Below, in pieces: positions 34,322-47,000 of a DNA stretch of 64,000 nucleotides; positions within the stretch are counted from its first letter, which is position 1; each line of letters begins with the position of its first letter. The notes under the pieces are model-generated. The model worked only from the letters and a program-made list of their open reading frames with translations. It made no database searches and had not been told where the DNA came from. A program made the translations under genes and the position numbers. The stretch covers positions 1-64,000 of the forward strand of contig MU401553.1 of NCBI GenBank assembly GCA_022579005.1, read 5' to 3'. Source of the DNA: Poronia punctata (taxonomy: Eukaryota; Ascomycota; Sordariomycetes; Xylariales; Xylariaceae).

Positions 34322-36070
34322 TTTTGTTGTTGTTGTTGCTGTTACTAATGGTGGATGGTTTGTTTTTTGGCGTTTGGGGTCTGGGGTCATGACAAATAGA
34401 CAGACAGAAGACAGCACAGAGAGATTTATGGAAGTAGGTACGTAGGTTAATTTGGTGAGAGAGAGAGAGTTTATTTGTTGAGAATGTTTATGAGCTTGAA
34501 AACATGACACCTTCTGGTAGGTAAGGTTATCAAGTTGGAAGTACCTAAGGTATCGCGGGGCATTTGGTAGGAAGGTTAGATTTCATTTTGGAGGGGCATG
34601 GCGGACAGGTGTTACCAGTTGGCTCGGGTCTCTCATGTCTCGAGCATTCCAATTTTTTGGAACCTGATTGATGGCCCTGGAGTGAGGGTCGGCTACCGTA
34701 TCAACACCGTGCTTTTTCAATAATCTACGTCTATCCGCAACAGATATATTGACCAAGTATCACCCGGAATTTGGACATACTTCCATAACCTTTTCAACAT
34801 CTTGACCTCTGATACAATAACCTCCCCCCTAATCAAGACAGACTCCTAATGAATCGTCAGGCTTGGTTGATCATTCACTGCGTAGTACGTATCATAGACT
34901 AGCGTAGTCCAAGGTTACATACACCTAAGATCTGATAGATAGCATCGTAGTGGATGACACCAATCTCTCTGATCAGCAACTGCATCGTCCGATTCCCACC
35001 ATACAGACGAGATGTGCAGGATTTTAGAATAAATCGGGACATGGATATGCATATAGATATACATTTATCGCTACATTGTGGCTACAGATACCTACCCGTG
35101 CATGGTTCTTGTTGTGGTTGAGGTGTTGATCATGAGATAAGCGGATGTGTTGTGAGATCATACAAATGGCCGATATCGGCTATATCAAATCACATGCGCA
35201 GTATGGGTGGTACAAATAACATGAAGATGCACGTAGATGTTTGTTGTCAATCACGTATTGTATTTTTTTCCTTTCAAGTTTGACCTGACCTGCCTTTGTC
35301 ATATGTACCTGATGCTCCCCCTAGGTTGCCCCAAGCCTGAGCAAAAGTATAAAAAGGCAAAACGCAGACTGAGTAATGCACTGCGGTGCCAGGTGTTTTG
35401 CATGTCCTCTTGTATATATTGTGCGGTGGGTGTCCAGAGGGATATTTGGTTAAGAACCGTAAATCGTGAATGCGTGAGCGGTGGTGTGTGTTCGTGGGAA
35501 CATTCTGTCTGGGTTTGTGGATGGGCCGCAATTGTCAAGCGGGTGCTGATTCGACTAGGCATCGATGTTTGTAGGCGCCTAGTCTACTGTATGCATCTGC
35601 ATTGATGAATGGGGTACCTTTGCTTCTGTCGGTGTAGGGGTAGACTCGAAACAACGCAGATTGCATGCAACGTGTGACCATGCTGAAAAGAACTCACCAA
35701 ATCCCAAAGCCTAGGTAGGACCTTTGTCTAGATTTTGGAACTTCACAGAAAAAAAAAACAAACACAAGCAGCTTTCGCAAAACCGAATATCAAAAGAAAC
35801 AGAAAAATCACGATGCCTGTATCCACAAACCAAGCCTGTAAACCTGAACGCCCAAATTCAGTGATTTCGTTGATGATCTTGCCAGTTGGTCTCGCCGGGG
35901 TGTAAAAACGTGTACTGGAGTCGTTGTATGTGACTCCAGATCTAGAATCCGTCGTTGTTCTGTTTCTGCCTTTCCAGAAGACAGAAATATAAAGTGATGT
36001 ATGGTGACTGGATGAATGTGCGGATTCTGTGGATCCAAGTCTCCCAAAAGGCCGGCTGATGCATGGCTAT
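34322..36070. other. Intergenic region
   Basis: About 1.75 kb between the 5' end of Cgi121 and the 3' end of the coiled-coil protein gene. A 122-codon open frame at 35237-35605 (+) is Cys- and Val-rich, resembles no family and lies in ordinary intergenic-looking sequence. I do not call a gene. Confidence 0.5.
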
Positions 36071-37744
36071 TCAGTTTTTAGCCATGCGAAGCAGCTTTGT
36101 TCTGAGCCACAGCATAAAGGCAGTCCAGGCGCTCTGCGTTTTCTTCTTCGTGCTTCTACGCTTGGAAGAGGAGAAGTGGACGGCTTGTGCACCTGCCGGC
36201 TCCTCGCCGTAGGAGGGAGGACTGCGTGGGTCGGCATTGTCATAGCTGCTGCTCATAAACTTCTCCGACTGGCCCATCTCGTCCATCTCGCCTATCTGAC
36301 TGGACGGGGTGTCCTTTTGCGACATGCTGGGTCTGGCAACAGACATGCTTGGGCGGGCAATAGATAAGCTGGGACGGGCGCTACTAGCGATGCTGATCTT
36401 TCTGTTGTGTCTGCCGCGCTGCAGAGCCTCTTCCAGCTCGGCAGCTTCTTGTCGCACTTTGGCTGCTAGTTGCTCCTTGTGCCGAGCCGCCAGTTGTTTC
36501 TCAAGCTCTTGTGCGCGCTTGTTGTCGGCACGGTTTCGGCGCTTGATCTCTTCTCGGGCGAATTTCTCGTCCTTTATCCGCTCCTTCTCCTCAAATTTCT
36601 TGCGTGCTGCACGAAGGTGCTCTGCGCGCGTTGCAGTGTCCAAATCAGATTTGGCGCGCAATCGGAACCCGCTGTCTAGTGATGTGCGCAGTGGCGATAT
36701 GGGCGTCATTGTATTGGGTGCCGACGCAACCGTAGTCGGAAATGTGGTAGAGGTAGAGAGCTCCAGATTGAGGTCTGATCGGCTGGAAACATTGGCTAGA
36801 CGCGAAGAGGGTGATGGAACAATCGAGGGCGCTCGTGAGGAAATCTTGACTCGGAGTGATGGTTGCTGTGACGATGGCTTGGGCGCAGGGCCACTATTTT
36901 CATCCGGAAATGAAGAGGTGCGGTGGCTAGCGATTGAGGGCCGCTTTAGACTCAGCGAGGTCTTTTGGGAAAGTGAATGGGAGCTATTGTTCAGGACTTG
37001 TGACTGGGCTGAATGGCGGGGGTTTTGAATTGAGGGGTGGCCGCTAATGTCCTGAACTAAACTCGTACTTTGCTGATACGGCCGGTAAGGTTTTGTAGGG
37101 GATTCTGTGCCTTCTGCAAAGCCACTGCCGTCGTCGTCGTCTTCCGTTATCGTTGTAGGCGAGTAATCCCGCGTATCGGTATCGGGTATGGAGGCTAACG
37201 AGTTCGCGTACGATAGCAGAGGCGGGGTAGAAGTACGCGGTGTTTGTTGGAACGGATGCACAAAGTATGCGCCATTTGGGCGAGGCCCGCCAACAGAGAC
37301 TCCGTTGCTACTGTTCGACGTTGCGATAGATCCGTGACTCGTACCGCTAATGGATCTTGCGTGATTAAACCGCCGCCCGTTGGTTGCACCACCGACGACT
37401 CCCAGTCCTACACCCCCTCCTCCGCTTCCTCCTGCTCCCGTTCCCGTGGCTTCCACGCCTCCGCCTCCCCCCACGGCAAATGGCCCTTCGACCTCCATCC
37501 CGGTTATTCGATCATAGTACGAGAGTGACGACTCTCTTCCCCAACCGCGTGTGGTACCGGTACCGTTTCTCGTCGCATCTTGCTGTTCGTCCCATCCCCT
37601 ATCCAAGTCTATACTCTTCTTCTCCTTATCCGACTGGGCCCATTTCTTGAGGATCGGCTTCACCGCCGGTTTCGCTTTTGATTTGCTCTCCTTGTACTTG
37701 GCGCTATGCGATCCGAGGGAAGTTATGGAATGTAAGGGTGCCAT
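36071..37744 (-). CDS. Disordered fungal protein with C-terminal coiled coil, function unknown
   Basis: A single exon encodes 557 residues. The N-terminus is basic (KYKESKSKAKPAVKPILKKW) and followed by DKEKKSIDLDRGWDEQ, a block of the kind seen at the start of conserved fungal proteins of unknown function. The next ~300 residues are Ser-, Gly- and Pro-rich and should be disordered, with poly-Gly runs. A charged, heptad-like stretch of about 75 residues in the C-terminal third (ARKKFEEKERIKDEKF through EAAELEEALQ) predicts a coiled coil. It is followed by three near-repeats of the type RPSLSIARPSMSVARPSMS. The very C-terminus is basic and amphipathic (KKKTQSAWTAFMLWLRTKLL) and could contact membranes or a partner. 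No enzyme motif is seen. The plus-strand frame of 239 codons opposite it is a shadow. Confidence 0.8.
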   Translation of the reverse strand: MAPLHSITSLGSHSAKYKESKSKAKPAVKPILKKWAQSDKEKKSIDLDRGWDEQQDATRNGTGTTRGWGRESSLSYYDRITGMEVEGPFAVGGGGGVEATGTGAGGSGGGGVGLGVVGGATNGRRFNHARSISGTSHGSIATSNSSNGVSVGGPRPNGAYFVHPFQQTPRTSTPPLLSYANSLASIPDTDTRDYSPTTITEDDDDGSGFAEGTESPTKPYRPYQQSTSLVQDISGHPSIQNPRHSAQSQVLNNSSHSLSQKTSLSLKRPSIASHRTSSFPDENSGPAPKPSSQQPSLRVKISSRAPSIVPSPSSRLANVSSRSDLNLELSTSTTFPTTVASAPNTMTPISPLRTSLDSGFRLRAKSDLDTATRAEHLRAARKKFEEKERIKDEKFAREEIKRRNRADNKRAQELEKQLAARHKEQLAAKVRQEAAELEEALQRGRHNRKISIASSARPSLSIARPSMSVARPSMSQKDTPSSQIGEMDEMGQSEKFMSSSYDNADPRSPPSYGEEPAGAQAVHFSSSKRRSTKKKTQSAWTAFMLWLRTKLLRMAKN

Positions 37745-40448
37745 GGCAACTATGATTTGCAGACGGGCTCGGTTATTTCACCCTATACCCCTAAGATGCG
37801 TCTCTTATATGGAGATAATCTCTCCTAATCGAAAGAGCGGGTATAATGAACCACAGCCGACAGACCCCCTCAGTTTCTATAACTTCCGACAAGGGCACGT
37901 CGGAATCACCGGACTGGATACATCGAGTAACGGGAGTAGAGATTGTAACACGGGATATGCGTCTCGACACGTAGGTGGAATATGGCGGTCAGATTTCCGT
38001 TTTTTTCTGGTCTACTGGTATTTCTTCTATCGGTCGACAGAGATGTTGTGGGGGTTGGTGTTGATGAAGGTGGTGGAGATGGTAAAGGGAGAAAACAAAC
38101 AACAACAGCCGAAGCGACGATAAACAATGGCTGAATGGAAGTGAGTTATGCGGAACACCGAGGTGTACTATTCATCATTACAATGAGAAGTTGGAAAAAG
38201 GGTCCCGCTCAGCCAATTGACTACGTATCAAAGGGTGGCTGACACGGTGATCATGCATACAAGAAATCGAGACAAGGCTCATCGAGGCTAGGTTGGTCTG
38301 TAATATCGGATGTTCTCAAGGTTTAATAGGGTACAACTCTTGCGGATTCGTCTTGGTGGGCACTGGGGGGCCAAGATGCCCCAGTATGTGAACTATATAA
38401 ACCGGAATGAGATAAGCCCCTGTTCGTCCCTAGGACAGATATCCACTCATTACACCAACTAACCTAGTCCGACCTAGTCTGACCTAGTCGATGTGGTCAA
38501 CCATCAGAGGAATATCGACTGGCAGTACCGGTCAGGCCGGTCTGTTTACAGTTTATTAGGTACCCTCCCCTATCTACGATAGATTTTACTGCTGTGTTCC
38601 AAGTCGGCCTAGACAGGATGATACCTTAACCTTAGCCACGCCGCTTTTACGTGTACAAGTAGTCTGCGCCATTACACACACTCTTTATGTTCGGCACAAA
38701 TTCCGGACCACATAAATGCATAACTTGAAGCCACTCGATCGGAAATTATACATACATAAGTTCCTTACGGTTTTACACGGTAAATGGCAAAAACCGTCAA
38801 GATGGCCTGTACGTACTCTACCGTCTTTTTTTACCAAGTCTTCATGTTTCATATCCTCCTCATCACTGATTTATCAATAACTTCCCAGGAAGGCGCTGTT
38901 TGTCTTAAATGAGATATATATTGGTATATTCCGGCCTGCCTGGCCATGTTCAGTTTGAACTGTTATCTGCTTACAAGCCCGCTCAGCCTTATAACTGCAA
39001 AAGTGCCTGATCTAAGCCTTTTCCGCAGTAGCTGCCGAAGTTGTCATCAGATCAGCATGCACCGTATATTCAACCATTTAAATTGTGGTATTGGGGTCAC
39101 GATGCTCTGGGGGGAACAGTGCCCTTATGCAGGTCATATATCTGCACAAAGATCCGCCAGTACACCAGCATGTCTGCCTGCCTAGGATGCGTCGTCGTCT
39201 TCAACGTGGCTGTCGCTGAGTTAAACTATATGCATGTCAGCTTCCTACTTTCTTCCTTTTTATATATGTCTTTTGAGTTTTGAAGAATGGTGGTTTAGGT
39301 TAGATCCACCCCCACACTCAATTCCCATTTGCGTCCTGTGTAATTCTTCACCTTGGTCTAGCGAATAACATTTGTTCTTCGGAGGAGATAACCAGCGAAT
39401 AAGATATGGTTGTAGAATGAAACCCGTACACTCATTGAAATTCCACGAGTCCAGGCACGTGCCAGGTGCATTGCACAAGAGAGCCATTCCCACGACTCGT
39501 TTATTCATTCGAGATAGAACGTCTCTTCAACTTGGCTGACCAAACATGTCGACCTTGGGAATGGAGGGCGCTCTTGCCTGCTGGCATCTACCGGTAGGTT
39601 GCTTCTGCTTTGACGTAATAGACGGTACCTAGGCTAGCTTCTCCCATCGGAAGATACCAGGTCAAAAGCGACAAGAAACACAGGTGAAACCGCACCTAAC
39701 GGGTTATTACACCATCGCAGACCGGGGTGTCTTTGATCCTGCAAGCGGCCATTGCCCATTGGATATGATTGCGAATATTATCTTGTTGTACTCTTCTCCC
39801 CACTTGTGAGAGATATACACGTACCTAGTTCTTGTTGGCCATAGGCATTCATCTCGCATTAGCAGCCAAAAGTTTTTGGCTGGCGTCAAAACTCTAACTC
39901 TTTCCCGCCGCCTCCCCTGATGCTAATTCTCGACGGAAATCCAGAAAAGACGGTGCACGGCGCTACCCCACATAACACGGCCCATCTACCGTCTTTGCAA
40001 CCCACTATTTCGCCGAACATCTACTCCGATATAGGCCGAACTCTACACTGTGTCTGTCTGTTTTTGCGTTGCCATGGTGACGGCTGTGCATATATTTGGT
40101 AGAGGGTTCGGTCTAATGGCGGTGTCGGTGGATAATAGACCCCTTTCACTGGATCTGTCTTAAGCGGTGACCGAATCAAATCTAGTGAATTGTAGTACCA
40201 AACATTTCGAAGCAACATCGTATCATGGACCAGACTAGAATATTCTCTTCTCACGTCCCGCCTACCTACTCGAGCACGCATCCATAACGGTGAACCGTAA
40301 GCCTACCGAACCTACCTCTATGATGGATGTCTCACCAGCGGCGGCAGAGAAATGAAGCCGGCGGTGGGCGCTTGGCATGCACGACCGTTAGTTCGGTCTA
40401 GACTACGAGTTGATAGATAGATAGATAACCGTCAGATTACCTGCTTAC
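37745..40448. other. Gene-free stretch
   Basis: About 2.7 kb from the start of the coiled-coil gene to the transposon relic. The first few hundred bases should be the promoter of the minus-strand gene. Short frames (38946-39185, 39260-39508) resemble nothing known. Confidence 0.5.
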
Positions 40449-40451
40449 TTA

Positions 40452-40482
40452 GGCGTTGTTTAGTAGGATGATTATTGATTAT
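40452..40482 (+). repeat. Left terminal inverted repeat of the transposon relic
   Basis: Thirty-one bases begin GGCGTTGTTTAGTAGG. They pair with the inverted copy at 44061-44091 with five mismatches, one of which (A/G at position 11) is a transition of the RIP type. Confidence 0.75.
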
Positions 40483-40724
40483 TTTTATAAGGATAAGTTA
40501 TAATTATAATTACCGTGTTTGCAAAATAACTTATAACTTATTTTTACCTTAGACATATTTATTTAAGTTTATTCCTGCTTGTTTTATATACTAATTAGAT
40601 TTTTTTATTTTGCTAAAAATATTAGCATTTTAATAAACAACTTTTAACTTAATTATTTAAATTATATAACGTATTTTTGCTTAGCTTTTAATAGTTATAG
40701 TAATTAACTTTTTATATTATAGCG

Positions 40725-40780
40725 TACTTACTTACTTACCTACTTACCTACTTACCTACTTACTTACTTACTTACTTACC

Positions 40781-40811
<31 letters not shown>

Positions 40812-40820
40812 CTACCTACC
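40725..40820. repeat. TACT/TACC tetranucleotide microsatellite
   Basis: About 24 tandem TACT or TACC units that differ only by T/C at the last position. It sits inside the AT-rich transposon relic about 270 bases from its left end. Confidence 0.9.
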
Positions 40821-40861
40821 TGCGCACCCTTTGCTGCATTAGCTGCGCAGGTAGGTAGGTA
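40809..40861. repeat. Perfect 18-bp inverted repeat (hairpin)
   Basis: The arms TACCTACCTACCTGCGCA (40809-40826) and TGCGCAGGTAGGTAGGTA (40844-40861) are exact reverse complements around a 17-base loop. The left arm merges with the microsatellite. It has escaped the AT drift of the surrounding relic. Confidence 0.85.
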
Positions 40862-43800
40862 GGTATGTTAGCTGCGTTAAAATTAGCTGCGTTAAAATTG
40901 GCTGCATAGGTATAAGGCTATATTCAAGTGTTAAATATAGTAATAATATATAATGCTTAGTTTATAAAGCTCTTTAAGATAGCAAACTAGAGAAAACCCT
41001 CCGATAAGATAAGGGCCCTCTTATTACGCTATAATAGCTAAGTTATAGTAATTTTTAAAAAAAAGATTAATTTTTTTGCTATATACATTTTAGCTATAAA
41101 AGCTATAAAAGATAACCTTTTAAATCTTTTTATTAATAAAAGCGCTTTACTAAAGGAGTACTAAATACAAATTAAGATTAACCTGCACGTTATAATATTT
41201 AAAGCTAAAATAGCCTGCTATAGCATAGCTAATATAGCGCTAAAAAGCAACAAAATAAATATAAAACTGCTAAAGCAAGTTTAAATATATATTAGGCTTA
41301 TAATTATAATACTATACTAAGCATACTTTTATACTAGCTACTACTTAGCTGCTTTTTATAAAGCTAATATAATTTTTTTTTTTAAACTTAATAAAAATAA
41401 CTATATGCTAGTTAAATTATAAAAACTTATTTTACTACTTTTATACGTAAACAAAAGCTTAAAGCAACTTTTAATATAAAAACTAGCTATAGTAGCTATT
41501 AATAACTAAGTAGTTAAATAATAGTAGTTTAGCGCTTTACTTAACTAAGTAGTTATAAATTTAGTAATAGCTTTTATATATAATATTAAAGATAACATTT
41601 TAATATATAAAAAGGTTTTTTTTATTTTAACTATAAACGTTGTAAGCGCTTTTAATACTATTTTTTAAAATAAACTTATATATAAGCTTTTAAAGCAAAG
41701 CTAAAAGCTTGCTATAGTATAATAAGTTAGGTTTTTTATAATAAATTAAATAGCTATGCTTAAATAAAAAAACACTATAGCTTTAAAAAAACCTTTTAAA
41801 TATAGCCTTTTATAAAGATTGCTAATATTTTTAATTTTTTTTATGCTTTTTATTACGCCTTTATTTAAATTAAAATATAAAAAAAATAATTATAGCTATA
41901 TAAATAACGTAGCCCTAGTAAAATATAAAACTAACCTATGCTTAAACGCTATAATCTTATTATACTAAGCTATATAAGCTATTAAATAAAAAAAAACAAT
42001 GCTATTGCTTTTAATAAAAATAAATATAATTTATTATATATTTATAGCAAAAACTATAAAATAAAAAACTTAGTATTAGTAAAAAACGTAGCTATTTTTT
42101 TAAGCTTTAAACTAATAAAGTAGCTTAGCATTTATTTAAATAAAAAACTAAGGTTTTAATATTACATTAAAATATAAGCTAGTAAAATAGCCTATACTAG
42201 TATGTTTATAAAAACGCTAAGCAATACAATTTAAAGTCTTTTTACTTTTATACTTGCTATAGTAGCTAAAGCAATAGTGCTTTTAATAGCTATATATAGC
42301 GCTACTATTTAGTATTTTAGTATACTATAATAGTTTATTAAGCATAAAAATAAAATAGTTAGCGTAAGCATTAAAAGCGTAATAAATAAGATTTATAGCG
42401 CTTTAAAGCATATAGTAAAAGTAATCTTGCTAGTTTAAAAAACTTTTTTATATATAGTGGCTTTTAAAAAAGTAAGCATGCTAAGCGTATTTTTAGTACT
42501 TAAAACCTTTAAATAAGCAGCTTTAGCTTATATAGCTAAACTAGATTGCTATTATTTTATAATAGCTAAAATATATAAGTAAACTAACTATAAAAAAACA
42601 GTTTTATAAAAAATTAAAAACTTACTTTTTAAAATTTATTAGCTACTTTTAGCAGCTTTAGTAAAACTATAGCTAAGCTTTACGCTTAAAAATAAAAGCA
42701 GCATAGCTAAAGCTTATAAAATATAAGCAAAGCAAATTTTAAATAAATAAAAAAAAAGAAAAAATACTTTTTTTTTATACTTAAATAGCTTTAAAAACTA
42801 ATTTACTTTATAAGCTTTTATAGCTTATAAAGTAAAATAACTAATATATTATAAGTTAAAGTAGCTAAATAAAAAAAAAGTTTTTAACGCAAAATATATA
42901 AAAATATTAAAAGCCTTTACTTAAGCACTTAAAAAACATTTAAAAAAAAAAAAAATATACTATATATGCTTAAATAATATAGTAGCTTTTATAGGTTTTT
43001 TTAATAAATACTTATATAGCTTAGGACATTATTTTGTAAAGTTTAAAAAGCTAGCAAAAAAAGCAAAAAACTAAATATACTTATACTAGTTTTTAAAATA
43101 TAAAAGTATTTTAAAAAACAAAAAAGCAAATAAACATATAAGCAATAAGTTTAAAAAGCAAACTTTATAATAGCACTTTATATATAAAAATAAACCTTTA
43201 TATTTATAAGTGCTTAAAAAAGCTAAAAACAAAGTAAAGAAAGTAGTTATAAACTAATAAATACTATACTAACTAGATTTTTATAAATAATAAAACTTAC
43301 TTTTTAAAATAAAGGTTAAAAAGCTTTTAGAACTAAAACTGCTAAAACTAGCACTAGCTTTTTTTTTTTTTAAACGCTTAAGTTATAATAATTTTACTAT
43401 ATATTATAAGTATTTTAGCTACAAAAAAAAGTTAATAATACTATATACATATAAAAAAAAAAAATTAGCTATATGCTTTTAAATATAAACACTAAAAAAA
43501 AGGGCTTAAAAAAGGCCTCCTTTTTAAAAAAAAAAAGGAAGCACTGCTAAGCAGTAAGGCTAAAATAGCACAGTTATAGTTTTAAAAAAATAAATACTTA
43601 TACTACTTTTTAAACAAAATATAAAATAGCGCAATTTTTTTTTTTGTTAGCAACTAGTTATAAAGGCTTTCTTTTTAACCGTTTTTTTTAATATAAACTT
43701 AAAAAAAGGTTATATAAGGTAGTAAAGGGCAGCTAGCTGCTAAGGCACTTGTAGCTACAGTTGCGCTATTATAGTTAGCCTAGACCCACCTAAAATAGAC

Positions 43801-44060
43801 CTTAAAATTCTACTACTACTACTACTATAATGCTTAGTGTTAAGTGCAGCAATAGGTTAACTAGTAGCCGCGTAGGTAAGTACTTTACTTTAAGTGCTTA
43901 GCAAGGTTTTTAGCATAACTATTAAAAAAATTAAAAAAATATCCTAACAAACAAGTTTGTCTTATAAAAATCTACAACTATTATTTAATTAGTAAGGTTT
44001 TGCTTTATAAGAATCCTACTTATCGATGTTTTTATAACAAGGATGTCACGGGCTATAATT

Positions 44061-44091
44061 ATAAGTAATAATTTTCCTACCAAACAACGCC
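44061..44091 (-). repeat. Right terminal inverted repeat of the transposon relic
   Basis: Read on the minus strand it starts GGCGTTGTTTGGTAGG and matches the left end. It is followed directly by the TTA duplication. Confidence 0.75.
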
Positions 44092-47000
44092 TTAGTACGC
44101 AATACCTCAGGGTTGTAGTCTAGCTACTTGCCGGCCTGATTGATCATTGACCTGCTACGTCCTAGTCTACAAGTAGGTAATAACTACCTAGCTGCAAGAA
44201 GTGTTTCCTTGGGGGAAGATGTTTATAGATACGTGATATATCCAGGTCTGCATTTTTGCCCGGAGACTGGAAAGAAATACGGCAAGAGCCACTTGACTTG
44301 GAGTTTTCTTTTCTCTTTCTTTACACAGCTTGCGCGCTTCTTAATGTCACCTGCATTTGTTTACGTTGCCCAAGGTCGGTTTTACTTGTATGCAAGCGAC
44401 ACACGTTATCTACCTACGCACAAGAAGTAAACTGTAAACATACTCACAAGTAGGTTCGGAGATAGGGCAATGCGTATATCTGCAGCAGCGCGTCGCTCAC
44501 GTTAACCAGCACGGATATAAGGACAAGCATGCGCATGCTACTCGTATTTTGCTAGGTTAGAAAGTGTCATCTATATTCGTGTATCATCAGGTCCTGCTTG
44601 ATATGCCGTCCATAATGTCCCCGTTAACCTGTCCGTTTTATTTCACTACATATCTCTGGTCCTCACTCCTGTTTGGTCAGAACCTGAGCACTGGGTCTTT
44701 ATATATTGCATACATCTATACCTCCCTGTGCATACTTAATATATATTAACAGATTTGACAATATGTTGCTTTAGTTATGGTCGCAATAGGCAACAGGCCG
44801 TTGTACGTCGTACAGTCTCAGCCACATACGTGTACACGTACATGGCCGTGTCACATGGATTATCCGGGTTATGCATTGCATTAAACGTCAATTTGATAGT
44901 TTATCCTACCTAATACGTGTAAATGTTTTCGATACGGTGGTTTGCAAACAGGCTCCTGCTAGTCACGCGGGGGCAAGTTAAAACTTGAGTGTCAAACGGA
45001 ACATTTACTTACCATCCTAAACCGTTTCCTTTCATAAAAATAATTATGCACAATTACATATCTTTGCCAGTTTGGCACTGCAGTCACCTGACTGAAATGA
45101 GCAAGCATTTATCCTAGCCCCAGCCAAAACATAAACTCCAAAAAGCGGCATCAGCCACTCTAGGGCACGCTAGATATCCCCCAGTCCCTACTAAATGCAG
45201 ATCATCGTTTAAAAAGAAAATACCCTACCCGTAAATACCAAAACCCATCCATCCTGTAACAAGTTTGAGATGAAAAGTGGACAATATATAAAACAATGAC
45301 GATAGATGACGATGAAGAGAAAGATGCCGTGCAACAAAATACCTTGCTACGCTTGCCCAGGTAATTTACGAGTACAAGGCCCGTGGTGAAACCGTCGCGT
45401 GACGGTATAATTGTTACTGTACTGGTAACTACTCGTAGAGGTATGATGCCACAAAATGCGACATACTCGGGAGTCGGGACACGTCTGTTTTGATATGTAC
45501 AAGTATATACCTGGTGTACACGTATGTAATTACGTACGTGAGAGTCCTTGGCCTGCTATCTTCAATGACAGGAGGGATTAACCTAATAAGCTCTACAGAT
45601 ATCTGTCTAAATTGGACATTCTTATCAAACTAACGACATTGATGTTTATGTTTTCTGGTTTTTGAGCATCGTGGGATTCTGCAGGTAAAGGGGTAGATAC
45701 AGGTACGCACGCAACCACGTAAATAACTACCTACCAGTTAAACAACCAGCGACGGCCTCGCCGGTAAACCAAGCCCTACACAGTCCATACGTGTACACAT
45801 GGACAGTTTTCGCCTCCCCCAGGAATTGACGTGAGGCTTTTGAACGAGGCAGTGGCGATAATTCAGCAGGATACCTACCTACACGTACGTCTACTACCTA
45901 TCTTCAAGTTCCAAGAACGTCCGCCAACCTAGACTACCTAGCCGAGAGACCCAGAACTTGCTTGATTGATTGGGCCGACAAGAAAAAGGGTCCCTGTAAT
46001 TCAACTAAACTTTGGGGAAGGGCCCAGGCACCCAGGGGCTGCCAGTGCCTTGGCAAGGGATTAGATTTTGACAGATCCTTATTTGTTTAAACAGAAGTAA
46101 GTGGGGGTAAGGCAGCTTCTCATCTCAAGGGAGATCATTCTTCAGCCTCAATTCCACCTATCCGGTCACGTCCGGCATTATTCGTTCGTATCAGATGATC
46201 ATTATATTGAAAACCCAGCTTTTCAGCTCCATCAGCCAATATCATTGATAGTTTGGCACGTGGGAAAGGAATGGGTTGGGTTGGGAATTTGTCAGGTTTG
46301 AACGCGTTTCTGAAAAGAGGGGGAGATGGGCGGACGGCCGAGTCCCCGGAACCCGGCAAAAAAAGAGGGGTCCCTTTTTGTTACCACGAATATGTTTGAG
46401 GGGATGGCCACTTCTTGTAGGATTCAATTCTTCCTTTGCTTTTGCGTCAAAGAAACCAAACCACCGAACCGTAGATAATGTATTGTACCTACTCGTACTC
46501 TATTGAGTATCTTCTACTCGTCTAGCTATCATAGCTGGGTATCACCGCACGTTCCTCCTGTGCATCCTGACTGACTATCTACAAGTCCTGAAACCGAGTA
46601 TATCTCGCCTCTGTCCTATGCAAATATGAGTAGTAATCCGTACAGTTTCTATCCAATAGTGGCTCGTTATCCCCATTAACGCCCCGCGTTTATTTCCCCT
46701 CCTATAATAGGCCCACTCTTATTTTGGATGCCCTGCAATCCGCAAATCAAATTCCGCTCCAAGATTATCTGTGTACACAGTAAATATGCTGAGAGATAAA
46801 ATCAAGGGGGCATGGGGGCGGTGACTGGGAATACCTACCCGTAGACCGACTCTCAAGCAGGCCCGCTGGCTGCAAGGTGGACAAAGACACTTTCCCCGCG
46901 CTCGGCTTCATTGAATCCCCTCGGTCGTCTTACAAAGAAAGGAACAGGTTAAGGTTAGGTATGTTGCGATTATCTGTCCTAGGTATGGGCACGTACGCGG

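Larger units (their letters stand above)
40449..44094. mobile_element. Decayed TIR DNA transposon (PIF/Harbinger-like ends), RIP-like AT-rich
   Basis: The element spans 40452-44091. Its left end GGCGTTGTTTAGTAGG matches the inverted right end GGCGTTGTTTGGTAGG at 15 of 16 bases, and about 26 of 31 when extended. It is flanked by identical TTA triplets at 40449-40451 and 44092-44094, the target duplication typical of PIF/Harbinger elements. The interior is extremely A+T rich, dominated by TA, AA and TT steps. The few remaining G and C bases sit mainly in GCT/AGC contexts, as expected after repeat-induced point mutation. No open frame of useful length survives, so a transposase cannot be recognised and the superfamily rests on the ends alone. 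Internal repeats suggest a second element nested inside. Confidence 0.75.

Noticed and set aside
33942..34445. 167-codon plus-strand frame with Leu/Ser repeats
   Set aside because: It arises from the TC tract in the Cgi121 intron and antisense of exon 1.
36309..37028. 239-codon plus-strand frame
   Set aside because: It is the antisense shadow of the Ser- and Arg-rich coiled-coil protein gene and has a low-complexity Ser/Arg/Leu composition.
40452..44091. AT-rich block considered as a centromere or mitochondrial insert
   Set aside because: It is only 3.6 kb, bounded by TIRs and a TTA duplication, and has no mitochondrial gene content.
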